Source of the DNA: Muribaculaceae bacterium
Lineage (GTDB): Bacteria; Bacteroidota; Bacteroidia; Bacteroidales; Muribaculaceae
Direction: 5' to 3'
Assembly: GCA_022510385.1 (NCBI GenBank)
Contig: JAFLTQ010000012.1
Span: 1 to 64,000, forward strand
Length of the DNA: 64,000 bases
Part shown: in pieces, positions 18,901 through 25,799 of the stretch
Layout of the letters: every line of letters starts with the position of its first letter
How positions within the stretch are numbered: the first letter of the stretch is position 1
Position numbers and translations under genes: made by a program
The notes under the pieces: model-generated
Databases searched by the model: none
What the model was told of the DNA's origin: nothing
What the model saw: the letters and a program-made list of their open reading frames with translations, nothing else

Positions 18901-19336
18901 TTCTGACAAGATTCACTCTCAAACCTCCGGGATTTAAATTATCAGGCACCCAAGCCAAGACGCCATCATTGACGTAGAGAGTCAATGGATCGTTTTGTGG
19001 TAATTCTTCCGGCTTTTTGGGCTCCGGTTTAGGAGTTGTTTTACGAGTGGTTCTCTTCTTTGTAGTAGTTTTTGCCTTACTATTCGACTTTCTTTTGGCA
19101 GAAGTTCCGTTTCCTGTTTTCTTCTTTGCAGTTGTGGTGGTTTTCTTTTTTGCTGTTGTAGTGGTTTTCTTTTTTGCCGCAGAAGTTGTCGTTTTCTTCT
19201 TGGCGCCTGTTGTTTTTGCAGCTGCACTCTTTGCCTTCGTCGTATTGGTCGCAGCGGTTGATTCAACCACGCCTAACGAGATGAAAGATATAAGAATTCC
19301 GGTTACAAACAGAAGTATTTTATTTTTAAATCTCAT
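15995..19336 (-). CDS. Large secreted amidase / 'xanthan lyase'-like protein with Golvesin-type domain
   Basis: 1113 residues. Signal peptide (1 to about 29, ending TAA), then a very basic Lys/Thr/Ala tract to about residue 105. The catalytic part resembles zinc N-acetylmuramoyl-L-alanine amidases (Amidase_3): LALWASHGRYF gives the first His, MALHSDAG the second, and SLVEFMSHQNY the end region. Between the two His motifs lies a Golvesin/Xly CBD-like beta domain (about 350-470, GGGTWIYLGTFPLEAGYS). After the amidase come an Fn3-like region (about 725-810) and a glutamine-amidotransferase-like Rossmann part (GGDLLVSGAYVASDLYDD). It is often annotated as xanthan lyase, but peptidoglycan amidase activity fits better with the PBP1A gene 38 bp upstream. 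Confidence 0.82.
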   Translation of the reverse strand: MRFKNKILLFVTGILISFISLGVVESTAATNTTKAKSAAAKTTGAKKKTTTSAAKKKTTTTAKKKTTTTAKKKTGNGTSAKRKSNSKAKTTTKKRTTRKTTPKPEPKKPEELPQNDPLTLYVNDGVLAWVPDNLNPGGLRVNLVRTDRGSRSAKIFLNENFTYLPVTKDLINDLTEATKKSLPDSISDYQLTLMVSDKPLSYFITTIDKLPEELRNNPPFVVEAFPLASPKKGMQGDILALWASHGRYFKPGSSQWYWQRPQLFQVTEDTHTMSYILPYVVPMLENAGAYVFLPRERNINCNEVIVDNDTNDEGMIFSQPYYKEKSGKEKWVDGEGEGFIYDLPDFRDTENPFENGTYRQVNTITSGKESLAAWYADIPEDGEYAVYISYKSLPNSTEDARYVVNYSGGSKEYRVNQTMGGGTWIYLGTFPLEAGYSDEEPIVVLSNQSSQSGKIVTADAVKIGGGMGNIARSDRRTDIFLDPSTPLEGNVEYLSGIENDGSEESEDALEDFNEEIEAAKNAANNGYKPYFYTSGLPRYLEGARYWLHWAGFPESVYSPFHGTDDYKDDYTSRGHWVNYLAGGSRVLPDREGLHIPIDVVMALHSDAGKKADDSFIGTLGIYFTNNGAYYTDGTPRTNSRALTDMLLRQITMDIKQTWEPNWTRRAMWDKTYVEARVPEVPTSLVEFMSHQNYADMKYALDPAFRFTVSRSIYKALGRFIAERKDKKFIVQPLPVRNFSISRVKKGTYKLEWQMTPDKLEPTAEPNKYIIMERSGDDLGFHKIGETTSRHFTVKVNDNKIHSFQIIAANDGGISFPSETLALKEGGDKPMLIINGFTRVSAPGSASYGDEAGFYSVNDFGVPHIRDISFIGYQTEFRRSAGESFGKSNGDYASQVIAGNTFDYPYLHGKSIAAAGKGFVSASVGAVENGDVDLKKFKTIDLILGKQKTSVTGFGSSGIKYSAFPVKLQNELREFVKGGGDLLVSGAYVASDLYDDRSSSGSKEFAKEILGVEKTEGPRSETGSIISSQNSFRIKNIGYSNTLNEKCYIVENPDILSPLSNSTVIYKYSDTGLPSAILTKKGNSRILISAIPFETMNPEQRDAIMKNFLDNLEQ
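19022..19237 (-). repeat. Lys/Thr-rich low-complexity tract inside the amidase gene
   Basis: Codons 34-105 encode a run of imperfect units such as AKKKTTTT and AKRKSNSKAKTTTKKRTT, just after the signal peptide, ending in PKPEPKKPEE. The DNA repeats accordingly (units of roughly 24 nt around 19130-19200). It resembles histone H1-like tails and would give the exported protein a strongly positive leading arm, perhaps binding teichoic-like polymers, LPS or peptidoglycan. The role is inferred. Confidence 0.8.
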
Positions 19337-19374
19337 TATCGTTTCCTTTCATTAATCAAAACTAAGCAAATCTG

Positions 19375-21822
19375 TCAGTCGAATATGCCTTCTGAAAATT
19401 CTTCGATTCCCTCATCTTCAGCTATCGAATAAACTTCACCGCTACATGGGTTGAAGTCGGGAGGGAATGAGAATCGAGAATCTTGAGAATAAGGCAGTTT
19501 ATTATCTCCATAGACATTTTGCATATAATATCCATAGATCGGGAGAGCAGCTCTTGCCCCCTGTCCTAATGCCATAGTATTAAAATGGATATACCGTTCT
19601 TCACCACCTACCCATACTCCGGTGACCAGTTCGGGGGTAAAACCCATAAACCAGGAATCGGAGTTTGAATTTGTTGTTCCGGTTTTGCCACCCATCTGTG
19701 CAGAAATACCATACCGGCCTCTTAAGCTTGCCGCTGTTCCTCCATCCACCACATTCATAAGCATCGAAAGTATCTTATAATAGGAATCGATGCCGGTCAC
19801 CTCAGTTCTGTGAGGGGTAGCCGAATAAATAATATTTCCCTGGTTATCCTCAATACGTGTCACAAATATGGGGTCGACTCTTAATCCATTGTTAGCAAAT
19901 GCCGTGTAACCGCTCACCATCTCTTTTACAGGCACATCTACAGTTCCAAGTGCCAAAGGTAGAGTTTCATCAATATGCCCGGTCACTCCAAACATTCTCA
20001 TCTTGTCAGCAAGTGACTTTGCCCCTAATTCATACACCAATCGAGCTGATATCCAGTTGTTAGAATTAGTTAGAGCCCATCTGAGATCGACCATCTCTCC
20101 GATTCTTGCGCTTCCTGAATTTCTGGGTGACCAATTCCCGAAAGTAGGCTGGGAATTCAAAAACATGGAACAAGGAGTGAAATCTTGCTCCATTGCAAGG
20201 GTATAGAGGAACGGCTTTGCTGTCGATCCGATTTGTCTTCTTCCTTGAGACACCATGTCATATTGAAAATATGAATAATCGGGACCTCCTACATAAGCCT
20301 TTACATAGCCGGTCACCGGGTCCATACTCATCATACCGGTACGCAATATCGACTTCATATAAAGCAATGAGTCGTAAGGAGTCATAGTAACAGTCTTGCT
20401 CCCCGGTTTGTATTTTCCATTCTCCTCTTCGTAGGCAAAGATATCCATTTGATAAGGCTCCTGAAAAGAGGCCTTTATTTCTTCTTCAGAGTACCCTCCA
20501 CGTTTCATCATACGCCAACGTTCAGTCTGTTTCATGGCGTTCTCAATCAGCTTCATAACACCCGAACGCGATAATTCCGCGCCGTTAGTTGTGTAAGGAC
20601 CTGTTGTCTGACCCTGCTTCTCTTTAAAAAACGCAGGTTGGAGGGTGCCTCCTAAATGTTTATAGACAGCCTCTTCTGCATGTTCCTGCATCCGGGTATC
20701 GATTGTGGTGTAGATCTTCAATCCGTCGGTGTAGATATCATAATAAGTGCCATCAGGCTTAGGATTCTTAAGTATCCATCCATACAGAGGATTATCAGCC
20801 CATTGAATTGAATCTGTGTTATATTGACCCATCGAAAGGGTATATCCAAGCTTACTCTTATATTTGGACGGATCAGGTCTAACCGGCTCTTTGGCTGCAA
20901 ACATCATCCTCAACTCTTCTCGCAGATAAGGAGCAATCCCTTGCTTATGATCAACTCGATGATAATCCAGCGTTATAGGCAACTCTTTAAGAGAATCTGC
21001 CTCCTGTCGGCTTAACTTTTCCGCCCTCACCATTTGCTCAAGCACCACGTTTCTTCTCTCACGTGTCCGCTCCGGATGACGCAAAGGATTGAAAAGACTC
21101 GGATTCTTTAGCATGCCCACAAGCATTGCAGCCTCCTCAATCTTTAGTTCTGAGGGCTCTTTATTGAAATAGACATTCGCTGCTGTCTTGATTCCCACTG
21201 CATTATTAAGGAAATCAAAACGGTTAAGATACATGTTTATTATCTCTTCTTTTGTGTAGAAACGCTCTAATTTCACAGAAATCATCCATTCTATAGGTTT
21301 CTGGAGCGCTCTTTTGAAAATATTGGAAGAGGGTTGGGAATAGAGTTGTTTAGCAAGCTGTTGGGTAATTGTGGAGCCTCCACCTGATGATTTGTCGCCA
21401 AGCATCAAAGTTTTTACACCTGTTCTCGCCAACGCTATAAAATCAATTCCCGAATGATCAAGAAATCTCTCATCTTCAGTGGATATAAGGGCATCTATTA
21501 CGTAGGGAGACACTGATTCGTAATCGGAATTCACTCGATTACCCGAACCGGAGAAGTAGCGACCCATCTCTGTGGTGCCATCCGATGCTATAAGGACTGA
21601 TGCAAGCTTGTCATGGGGATCCTCCAACTCCTCAATCGGAGGCATATATCCTATCGCCCCGTTATAGATTAATAATAGGATTATGAAACCTATACAACCG
21701 ATTGATACAAAGGCTCCCCAACACCAAATAACTATATTTTTATTGCGTCTTGACTTCTTTAACTCTTTATCTTGTTTATCCTCTTGACGCTCTTTATCTT
21801 GACTTGTGAATTTCAATCTCAT
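19375..21822 (-). CDS. mrcA: Penicillin-binding protein 1A (bifunctional)
   Basis: Class A PBP of 815 residues that polymerises glycan strands and cross-links them in the periplasm. A basic cytoplasmic tail is followed by one membrane span (about 30-53) and a GT51 domain with STEDERFLDHSGID (catalytic Glu near 116) and GGGSTITQQLAKQLYS. The transpeptidase has the serine motif STAKPF, the SNN motif (LTNSNNWIS) and KTGTT. The C-terminus is acidic (AEDEGIEEFSEGIFD). It is the first gene of a minus-strand series with the amidase, GT2, DUF4922 and TIGR02757 genes, which argues for a cell-wall theme. Confidence 0.96.
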   Translation of the reverse strand: MRLKFTSQDKERQEDKQDKELKKSRRNKNIVIWCWGAFVSIGCIGFIILLLIYNGAIGYMPPIEELEDPHDKLASVLIASDGTTEMGRYFSGSGNRVNSDYESVSPYVIDALISTEDERFLDHSGIDFIALARTGVKTLMLGDKSSGGGSTITQQLAKQLYSQPSSNIFKRALQKPIEWMISVKLERFYTKEEIINMYLNRFDFLNNAVGIKTAANVYFNKEPSELKIEEAAMLVGMLKNPSLFNPLRHPERTRERRNVVLEQMVRAEKLSRQEADSLKELPITLDYHRVDHKQGIAPYLREELRMMFAAKEPVRPDPSKYKSKLGYTLSMGQYNTDSIQWADNPLYGWILKNPKPDGTYYDIYTDGLKIYTTIDTRMQEHAEEAVYKHLGGTLQPAFFKEKQGQTTGPYTTNGAELSRSGVMKLIENAMKQTERWRMMKRGGYSEEEIKASFQEPYQMDIFAYEEENGKYKPGSKTVTMTPYDSLLYMKSILRTGMMSMDPVTGYVKAYVGGPDYSYFQYDMVSQGRRQIGSTAKPFLYTLAMEQDFTPCSMFLNSQPTFGNWSPRNSGSARIGEMVDLRWALTNSNNWISARLVYELGAKSLADKMRMFGVTGHIDETLPLALGTVDVPVKEMVSGYTAFANNGLRVDPIFVTRIEDNQGNIIYSATPHRTEVTGIDSYYKILSMLMNVVDGGTAASLRGRYGISAQMGGKTGTTNSNSDSWFMGFTPELVTGVWVGGEERYIHFNTMALGQGARAALPIYGYYMQNVYGDNKLPYSQDSRFSFPPDFNPCSGEVYSIAEDEGIEEFSEGIFD

Positions 21823-21882
21823 CTGATAATTTTCTTCTCAGATTGTAAAATTACAAAAATCAATCCAAAAAAACAGTATATA

Positions 21883-22476
21883 TCAAAGTTTGATTTCTGA
21901 AAGATCGACTATTTTATTGACTATTGCATAGATTGTGAGACCGGTTGCGGAATGAATCTGGAGTTTTTTTGCAATATTGCGCCTATGAGTCATAACCGTA
22001 TGAACCGACAAGAAGAGTTTATCCGCGATTTCCTGATTCGTGAGACCCTTAACTACAAAGGATATTATCTCTTTTTCTCTAACCGACAGATTCTCTTTCT
22101 CCTCTCCGTCATGATTCTTCATCTTGCTGACCTTCATTATTTTATTTCTTATCTCATCAAGATCATCCGTGACATGAAGGTGGTCGTCATAAAGAGAAAG
22201 CACGCTTTTATTAAGTTTACCAATTTCTATGGCAAAAATCTTTATTTCGGAATTCAAACTGGTTTTCCTTATTTCATCCGGATTAAGTAGTCCTCCAAAA
22301 GCGGGATTCACAATGAGCAAATCCACTTCTTCGGAAGACACTGTGTCTATTAGTGATTTTTTTGTATCAACCTCAATCACCACAGGATAAACCTCCCTCA
22401 GATTCTTGATAGTAACCCCTAACCCATTACTGATTACCGGAGAATTTTCTGCTATGATTATTTTTAACTTCTTCAT
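21883..22476 (-). CDS. LuxR/NarL-type regulator with degenerate receiver
   Basis: 197 residues: an N-terminal receiver-like domain (1-120) and a C-terminal LuxR helix-turn-helix (about 128-190, LSVREKEIISFVVKGLTNQE and LSVHTVMTHRRNIAKKLQ). In the receiver, the phospho-accepting Asp is replaced by Asn57 (DLLIVNPAFGG), the acidic pocket has only Glu10, and the Lys of the KP motif is not found. It should therefore not be switched by normal phosphorylation. It starts 4 bp behind the hemerythrin gene, so the hemerythrin protein may be its sensor or partner. Confidence 0.9.
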   Translation of the reverse strand: MKKLKIIIAENSPVISNGLGVTIKNLREVYPVVIEVDTKKSLIDTVSSEEVDLLIVNPAFGGLLNPDEIRKTSLNSEIKIFAIEIGKLNKSVLSLYDDHLHVTDDLDEIRNKIMKVSKMKNHDGEEKENLSVREKEIISFVVKGLTNQEIADKLFLSVHTVMTHRRNIAKKLQIHSATGLTIYAIVNKIVDLSEIKL

Positions 22477-22480
22477 CTCC

Positions 22481-23155
22481 TCATGATAATCTTAGAGCCG
22501 GCAAGAGGAGCCGGTCTTCTATTTTACAATGACTTTCCAACTCTTCTTCACACCTGTAAATATCATATAAGGCAGCATTAAGAAGATTGGCACTTGAATC
22601 CGCCGGGGAATATTTGATAATGATATTTTTAAGTTCTCTCAGTTTAGCTCCCACTTCCTGATGATGTCGGCTATAGACAGGGAATAATAAATCATCGTCT
22701 CCTCCATTTTCCGGAAGAGTTTCAATCTGCTTGAAAAGGTGGGCCTCCTCCTCTTTCATATGTTCCTTTATGCTTTCCAGATATTCATCGAAAAGTTTTA
22801 TAATCAAAAAAGAAACATCAGACTCTTTTAAAGTTATCCCATCAAGCAGTTTCCTCCTGATAGATGGAAGATAAAAGTCAAGAAAATAGGTATGACTCTG
22901 TTTTAAAAAATGAATTAGCGAAGAAATGGAAAGTTGACTGACATCCGGAGTTAACAGGTCATCAGAATTTAAAAAATTCACTACCGTGAGAAACGTGTTA
23001 CAATCAACCCCGGCATCTTCACAAACTTCTCTCACAGTTTTCTCGTTGAATCCCAAAGGTATCCCGAATCTACTTAATACCTGTAATATGCGATAATCAT
23101 TTGATATCAGAGATATCATTTTATCATCAGGAATATACTCTCTATTTTTTATCAT
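22481..23155 (-). CDS. Hemerythrin HHE-domain protein, RIC/ScdA-like
   Basis: 224 residues. The N-terminal 65 residues resemble the ScdA_N (DUF542) domain (GFNEKTVREVCEDAG) but lack its cysteine pair. The rest is a four-helix hemerythrin-like bundle with probable di-iron ligands His88, His132, Glu136/137, His164 or 165, His209 and Glu213. Relatives (RIC/YtfE) act in repair of iron centres under nitrosative and oxidative stress, or sense O2 or NO. It is the first gene of a two-gene operon with the degenerate LuxR regulator. A Bacteroidetes promoter and two inverted repeats lie upstream. Confidence 0.88.
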   Translation of the reverse strand: MIKNREYIPDDKMISLISNDYRILQVLSRFGIPLGFNEKTVREVCEDAGVDCNTFLTVVNFLNSDDLLTPDVSQLSISSLIHFLKQSHTYFLDFYLPSIRRKLLDGITLKESDVSFLIIKLFDEYLESIKEHMKEEEAHLFKQIETLPENGGDDDLLFPVYSRHHQEVGAKLRELKNIIIKYSPADSSANLLNAALYDIYRCEEELESHCKIEDRLLLPALRLS

Positions 23156-23198
23156 TTTTACCTTAACTTGATTTCCTCTTTTTCTGAAATAAGAGAAA

Positions 23199-23223
23199 GG
23201 AATGTAACTAAATGTTACATTCC
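23199..23223. promoter_or_regulatory. Perfect palindrome in the hemerythrin leader (CRP/FNR-like)
   Basis: Arms GGAATGTAAC (23199-23208) and GTTACATTCC (23214-23223) with a 5-nt centre. The inner ATGTAAC/GTTACAT half sites have the size and spacing of CRP/FNR-family operators. It lies 44 bp before the hemerythrin start codon, and downstream of the predicted transcription start, so repression or an RNA hairpin are both possible. Confidence 0.6.
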
Positions 23224-23300
23224 CCTAATTTCTCAAAACTCTCAAAATAACTAAAACTAAAGCGATAACAGATGAATTATGGCATCAATTATCACAGTAG

Positions 23301-23331
23301 CAAAATTAATATCAGTTTTAGCTATCTGCAA
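23301..23331 (-). promoter_or_regulatory. Promoter of the hemerythrin-LuxR operon
   Basis: On the minus strand TTG (23331-23329), 20 nt, TAATTTTG (23308-23301): an exact consensus fit. The start is expected near 23294, giving a leader of about 140 nt that contains the palindrome at 23199-23223. Confidence 0.65.
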
Positions 23332-23382
23332 TCCCTAAAAATAGGTAAATTAATCCACATAGGTTACCTAATAATAGGGATT
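23330..23382. promoter_or_regulatory. Large interrupted inverted repeat upstream of the hemerythrin promoter
   Basis: AATCCCTA (23330-23337) pairs with TAGGGATT (23375-23382), and TAGGTAA (23342-23348) with TTACCTA (23364-23370): 15 pairs in two blocks around a 15-nt loop. Its centre is about 62 bp upstream of the predicted start, where class I activators sit. It could instead be an RNA fold behind the flavin reductase gene. There is no T run, so it is not a classical terminator. Confidence 0.5.
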
Positions 23383-23419
23383 CGTGAATGGGAATTTAGT
23401 CAAGAAAAAAATTGTTGTA

Positions 23420-23989
23420 TTATCTTTTCTTGACAGAGAACCCGAATTTACCAATCATTTCGCCAAGAGAATAATAATGGCCGTGCACATATGCCATCAA
23501 CCCTGCTCTTTCAATATTGAATTTACCGGTTGAATCCATTAACGATTCATCTACCCTGACATTCAACACATCAGAAATAAACATATCGTGAGTGCCAAGC
23601 TTTATAATCTCTTTTACCCTACATTCTATAGATAATGGCGATTCAAGTATTGTTGGAGAAGCCACTTTTTCACCGGGTAATGGTGTAAGCCCTGTTTTTT
23701 CCCATTTATTGTAGTCGCGACCTGACCTGACGCCAACCCAATCAGTTGCCAATGCCATTTTCTCGGTTGTCAGATTAATAGTAAACTCCATATTCTCTAC
23801 AATCAGAGGATATGAAGCCCTTTCAGGTCTGACAGATATATAACACATAGCCGGATCGGAACAAATAGTTCCGGTCCAGGCTATGGTCAACATATTCCAA
23901 TTTTCCGGCTTATCGCCACAGGTGACGATCACTGCAGGCAACGGATAAATCTGGGTGCCCGGTCGCCATGAAATTTTTTTACACTCCAA
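23420..23989 (-). CDS. Flavin reductase-like FMN-binding protein
   Basis: 189 residues of the flavin reductase-like split-barrel family. It binds FMN and uses NAD(P)H or another donor. Family marks are MLTIAWTGTICSDPAMCYIS, VRPERASYPLIVE, and the FNIERAGLMAYVHGHYYSLG region near the end. No partner oxygenase is nearby. It overlaps the 3' end of the phosphosugar mutase gene by 11 bp, so it is probably translated from the same message. The cellular substrate is unknown. Confidence 0.92.
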   Translation of the reverse strand: MECKKISWRPGTQIYPLPAVIVTCGDKPENWNMLTIAWTGTICSDPAMCYISVRPERASYPLIVENMEFTINLTTEKMALATDWVGVRSGRDYNKWEKTGLTPLPGEKVASPTILESPLSIECRVKEIIKLGTHDMFISDVLNVRVDESLMDSTGKFNIERAGLMAYVHGHYYSLGEMIGKFGFSVKKR

Positions 23990-25727
23990 GATCCTTCAAT
24001 ACTCTCTTGATTTTATCTTCAGCTTTTTCAACAGTCTCCTCATATTTGTCTTTTGAGGGAAGATCTTCGCGAACCTCAACATAGAACTTTATCTTAGGTT
24101 CTGTTCCTGAGGGTCTCACTGAAACTTTGTCGCCGGCCTCTGTGAAGAATTGAAGAACATTTGAAGTTGTCGGGAAATTCATTTTCGTAACTTCTCCGGT
24201 CTTGAGATTTCTGCAATTCAGATCTGCGTAATCCTTGATAATAACTACATCACTACCTGCAAGCGATTTGGGAGGATTTGCGCGGAAATTCTTCATCATG
24301 GCAACGATTTCATCAGCTCCCGATTTTCCCGGACGAACAACGCTTACTCCTTTCTCACGCGAGAAACCGTATTCAGCATAAATATCTAAAAGGAGATCGT
24401 AGAGAGTCTGGTTTCTGTCGGCAGCCCAGGCTGCTATTTCACACATCAAAGTGATAGAGGAAACAGCATCCTTGTCTCTAACGAATGTCTCGGGCAAGAA
24501 ACCATAACTTTCCTCACCGCCTCCGAGATACCTTCCCTCTTCTTCCATATTTCTCATCATGTCAGCTATCCATTTGAAACCTGTGAAACAGTCGAAACAT
24601 TTCACGCGGTTGGCTTCGGCTATTCTCTTGATAGTTTCTGTGGTCACGATAGTCTTAACGCAATACTCCCTTCCTGTGAGTTTTCCAAGCTCTCTATTAC
24701 GTGTAATCAGATAATAGAGGAAAATCATAACAATCTGATTACCGTTTACAAGTTGATAGTTACCCTTGCTGTCTCTTACTACCAATCCGATACGATCGGA
24801 GTCGGGGTCTGATGCCAATACAAGGCTGGCACCCGTCTCGAGAGCTTTTGCGATACCCATGGCCATTGCCTCTGAATTCTCAGGATTTGGAGAATCTACA
24901 GTGGGGAAATTACCACTTCTGATATCTTGTTCCGGAACATGGATAACATTGTCGAATCCCCATTTCTTCAATGAGTCGAAAATTAGCATACCTCCCGTGC
25001 CATGAATCGGGGTATATACGATCTTCATGTCATGATGATGTTTGATACTTTCCGGAGAAAGGCTCAAAGTCTTTATATCATCAAGATAAAGAGCATCTAT
25101 ATCTTTACCGATTATTTGGATAAGGTCTTTATTGGGTGTGAATTTTATTTGATCAACAGATGTGATTGCATTTACATATTCTATTGTCGCAACATCATGG
25201 GGAGCTATCATCTGAGCACCGTCGCTCCAATAAGCTTTATATCCATTATATTCCTTCGGATTATGACTCGCTGTTACCATAACTCCGCTATTGGTGCCAA
25301 GTTTGCGTATAGCATAAGAAACCTCCGGCACAGGTCTGCAATCTTCAAAAAGATAAACCTTAATACCATTTGCCGAGAATATGTCAGCTGCCAATTCCGC
25401 AAATTTTCTTGAATTATTTCTCACATCGTGGCCAATCACAACAGATATTTGAGGTTCTTCCTTAAATACCTCATTAAGATAGTTGGCCAAACCCTGGGTG
25501 GCTGCACCCACTGTGTAAATATTCATGCGGTTGCTTCCTGCTCCCATAATACCTCTCAGACCTCCCGTGCCGAATTCAAGGTCTTTATAGAAAGCATCTA
25601 TTAAAGCTGTCGGGTCGGCATCGTCAAGAAGAGCTTGAACCTTCTTGCGTGTTTCTTCATCATATTGGGGCGAAAGCCATTTCTGCGCTTTCGCTTTCAC
25701 TTCTTTCAAGAGTTCTTGATTTTCCAT
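23979..25727 (-). CDS. Phospho-sugar mutase (phosphoglucomutase/phosphomannomutase)
   Basis: 582 residues of the alpha-D-phosphohexomutase family, moving phosphate between C1 and C6 of a hexose. The catalytic serine loop is TASHNPKEYNGYK, the Mg loop DPDSDRIG, the sugar loop GGEESYGF, and the C-terminal phosphate loop RPSGTEPKIKFY. Length and sequence fit the long PgcA-like form. The frame extends ten codons upstream, but the ATG at 25727 (MENQELLKEVKAKAQKW) fits homologues. It precedes the flavin reductase gene in the same unit. Which sugar it prefers is not shown. Confidence 0.94.
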   Translation of the reverse strand: MENQELLKEVKAKAQKWLSPQYDEETRKKVQALLDDADPTALIDAFYKDLEFGTGGLRGIMGAGSNRMNIYTVGAATQGLANYLNEVFKEEPQISVVIGHDVRNNSRKFAELAADIFSANGIKVYLFEDCRPVPEVSYAIRKLGTNSGVMVTASHNPKEYNGYKAYWSDGAQMIAPHDVATIEYVNAITSVDQIKFTPNKDLIQIIGKDIDALYLDDIKTLSLSPESIKHHHDMKIVYTPIHGTGGMLIFDSLKKWGFDNVIHVPEQDIRSGNFPTVDSPNPENSEAMAMGIAKALETGASLVLASDPDSDRIGLVVRDSKGNYQLVNGNQIVMIFLYYLITRNRELGKLTGREYCVKTIVTTETIKRIAEANRVKCFDCFTGFKWIADMMRNMEEEGRYLGGGEESYGFLPETFVRDKDAVSSITLMCEIAAWAADRNQTLYDLLLDIYAEYGFSREKGVSVVRPGKSGADEIVAMMKNFRANPPKSLAGSDVVIIKDYADLNCRNLKTGEVTKMNFPTTSNVLQFFTEAGDKVSVRPSGTEPKIKFYVEVREDLPSKDKYEETVEKAEDKIKRVLKDLGV

Positions 25728-25799
25728 AGTATTCTTATTTTTATTTCTTTCAGTCAAGCAAAACTAAACAAAAATTTCCTTTTCTCAAAGATTGATATC

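Noticed and set aside
19022..19237. Repeated AAKKKTTTT-type DNA taken as a CRISPR or tandem repeat element
   Set aside because: The repeats are codon-based within a reading frame, without regular spacers; it is a protein low-complexity tract.
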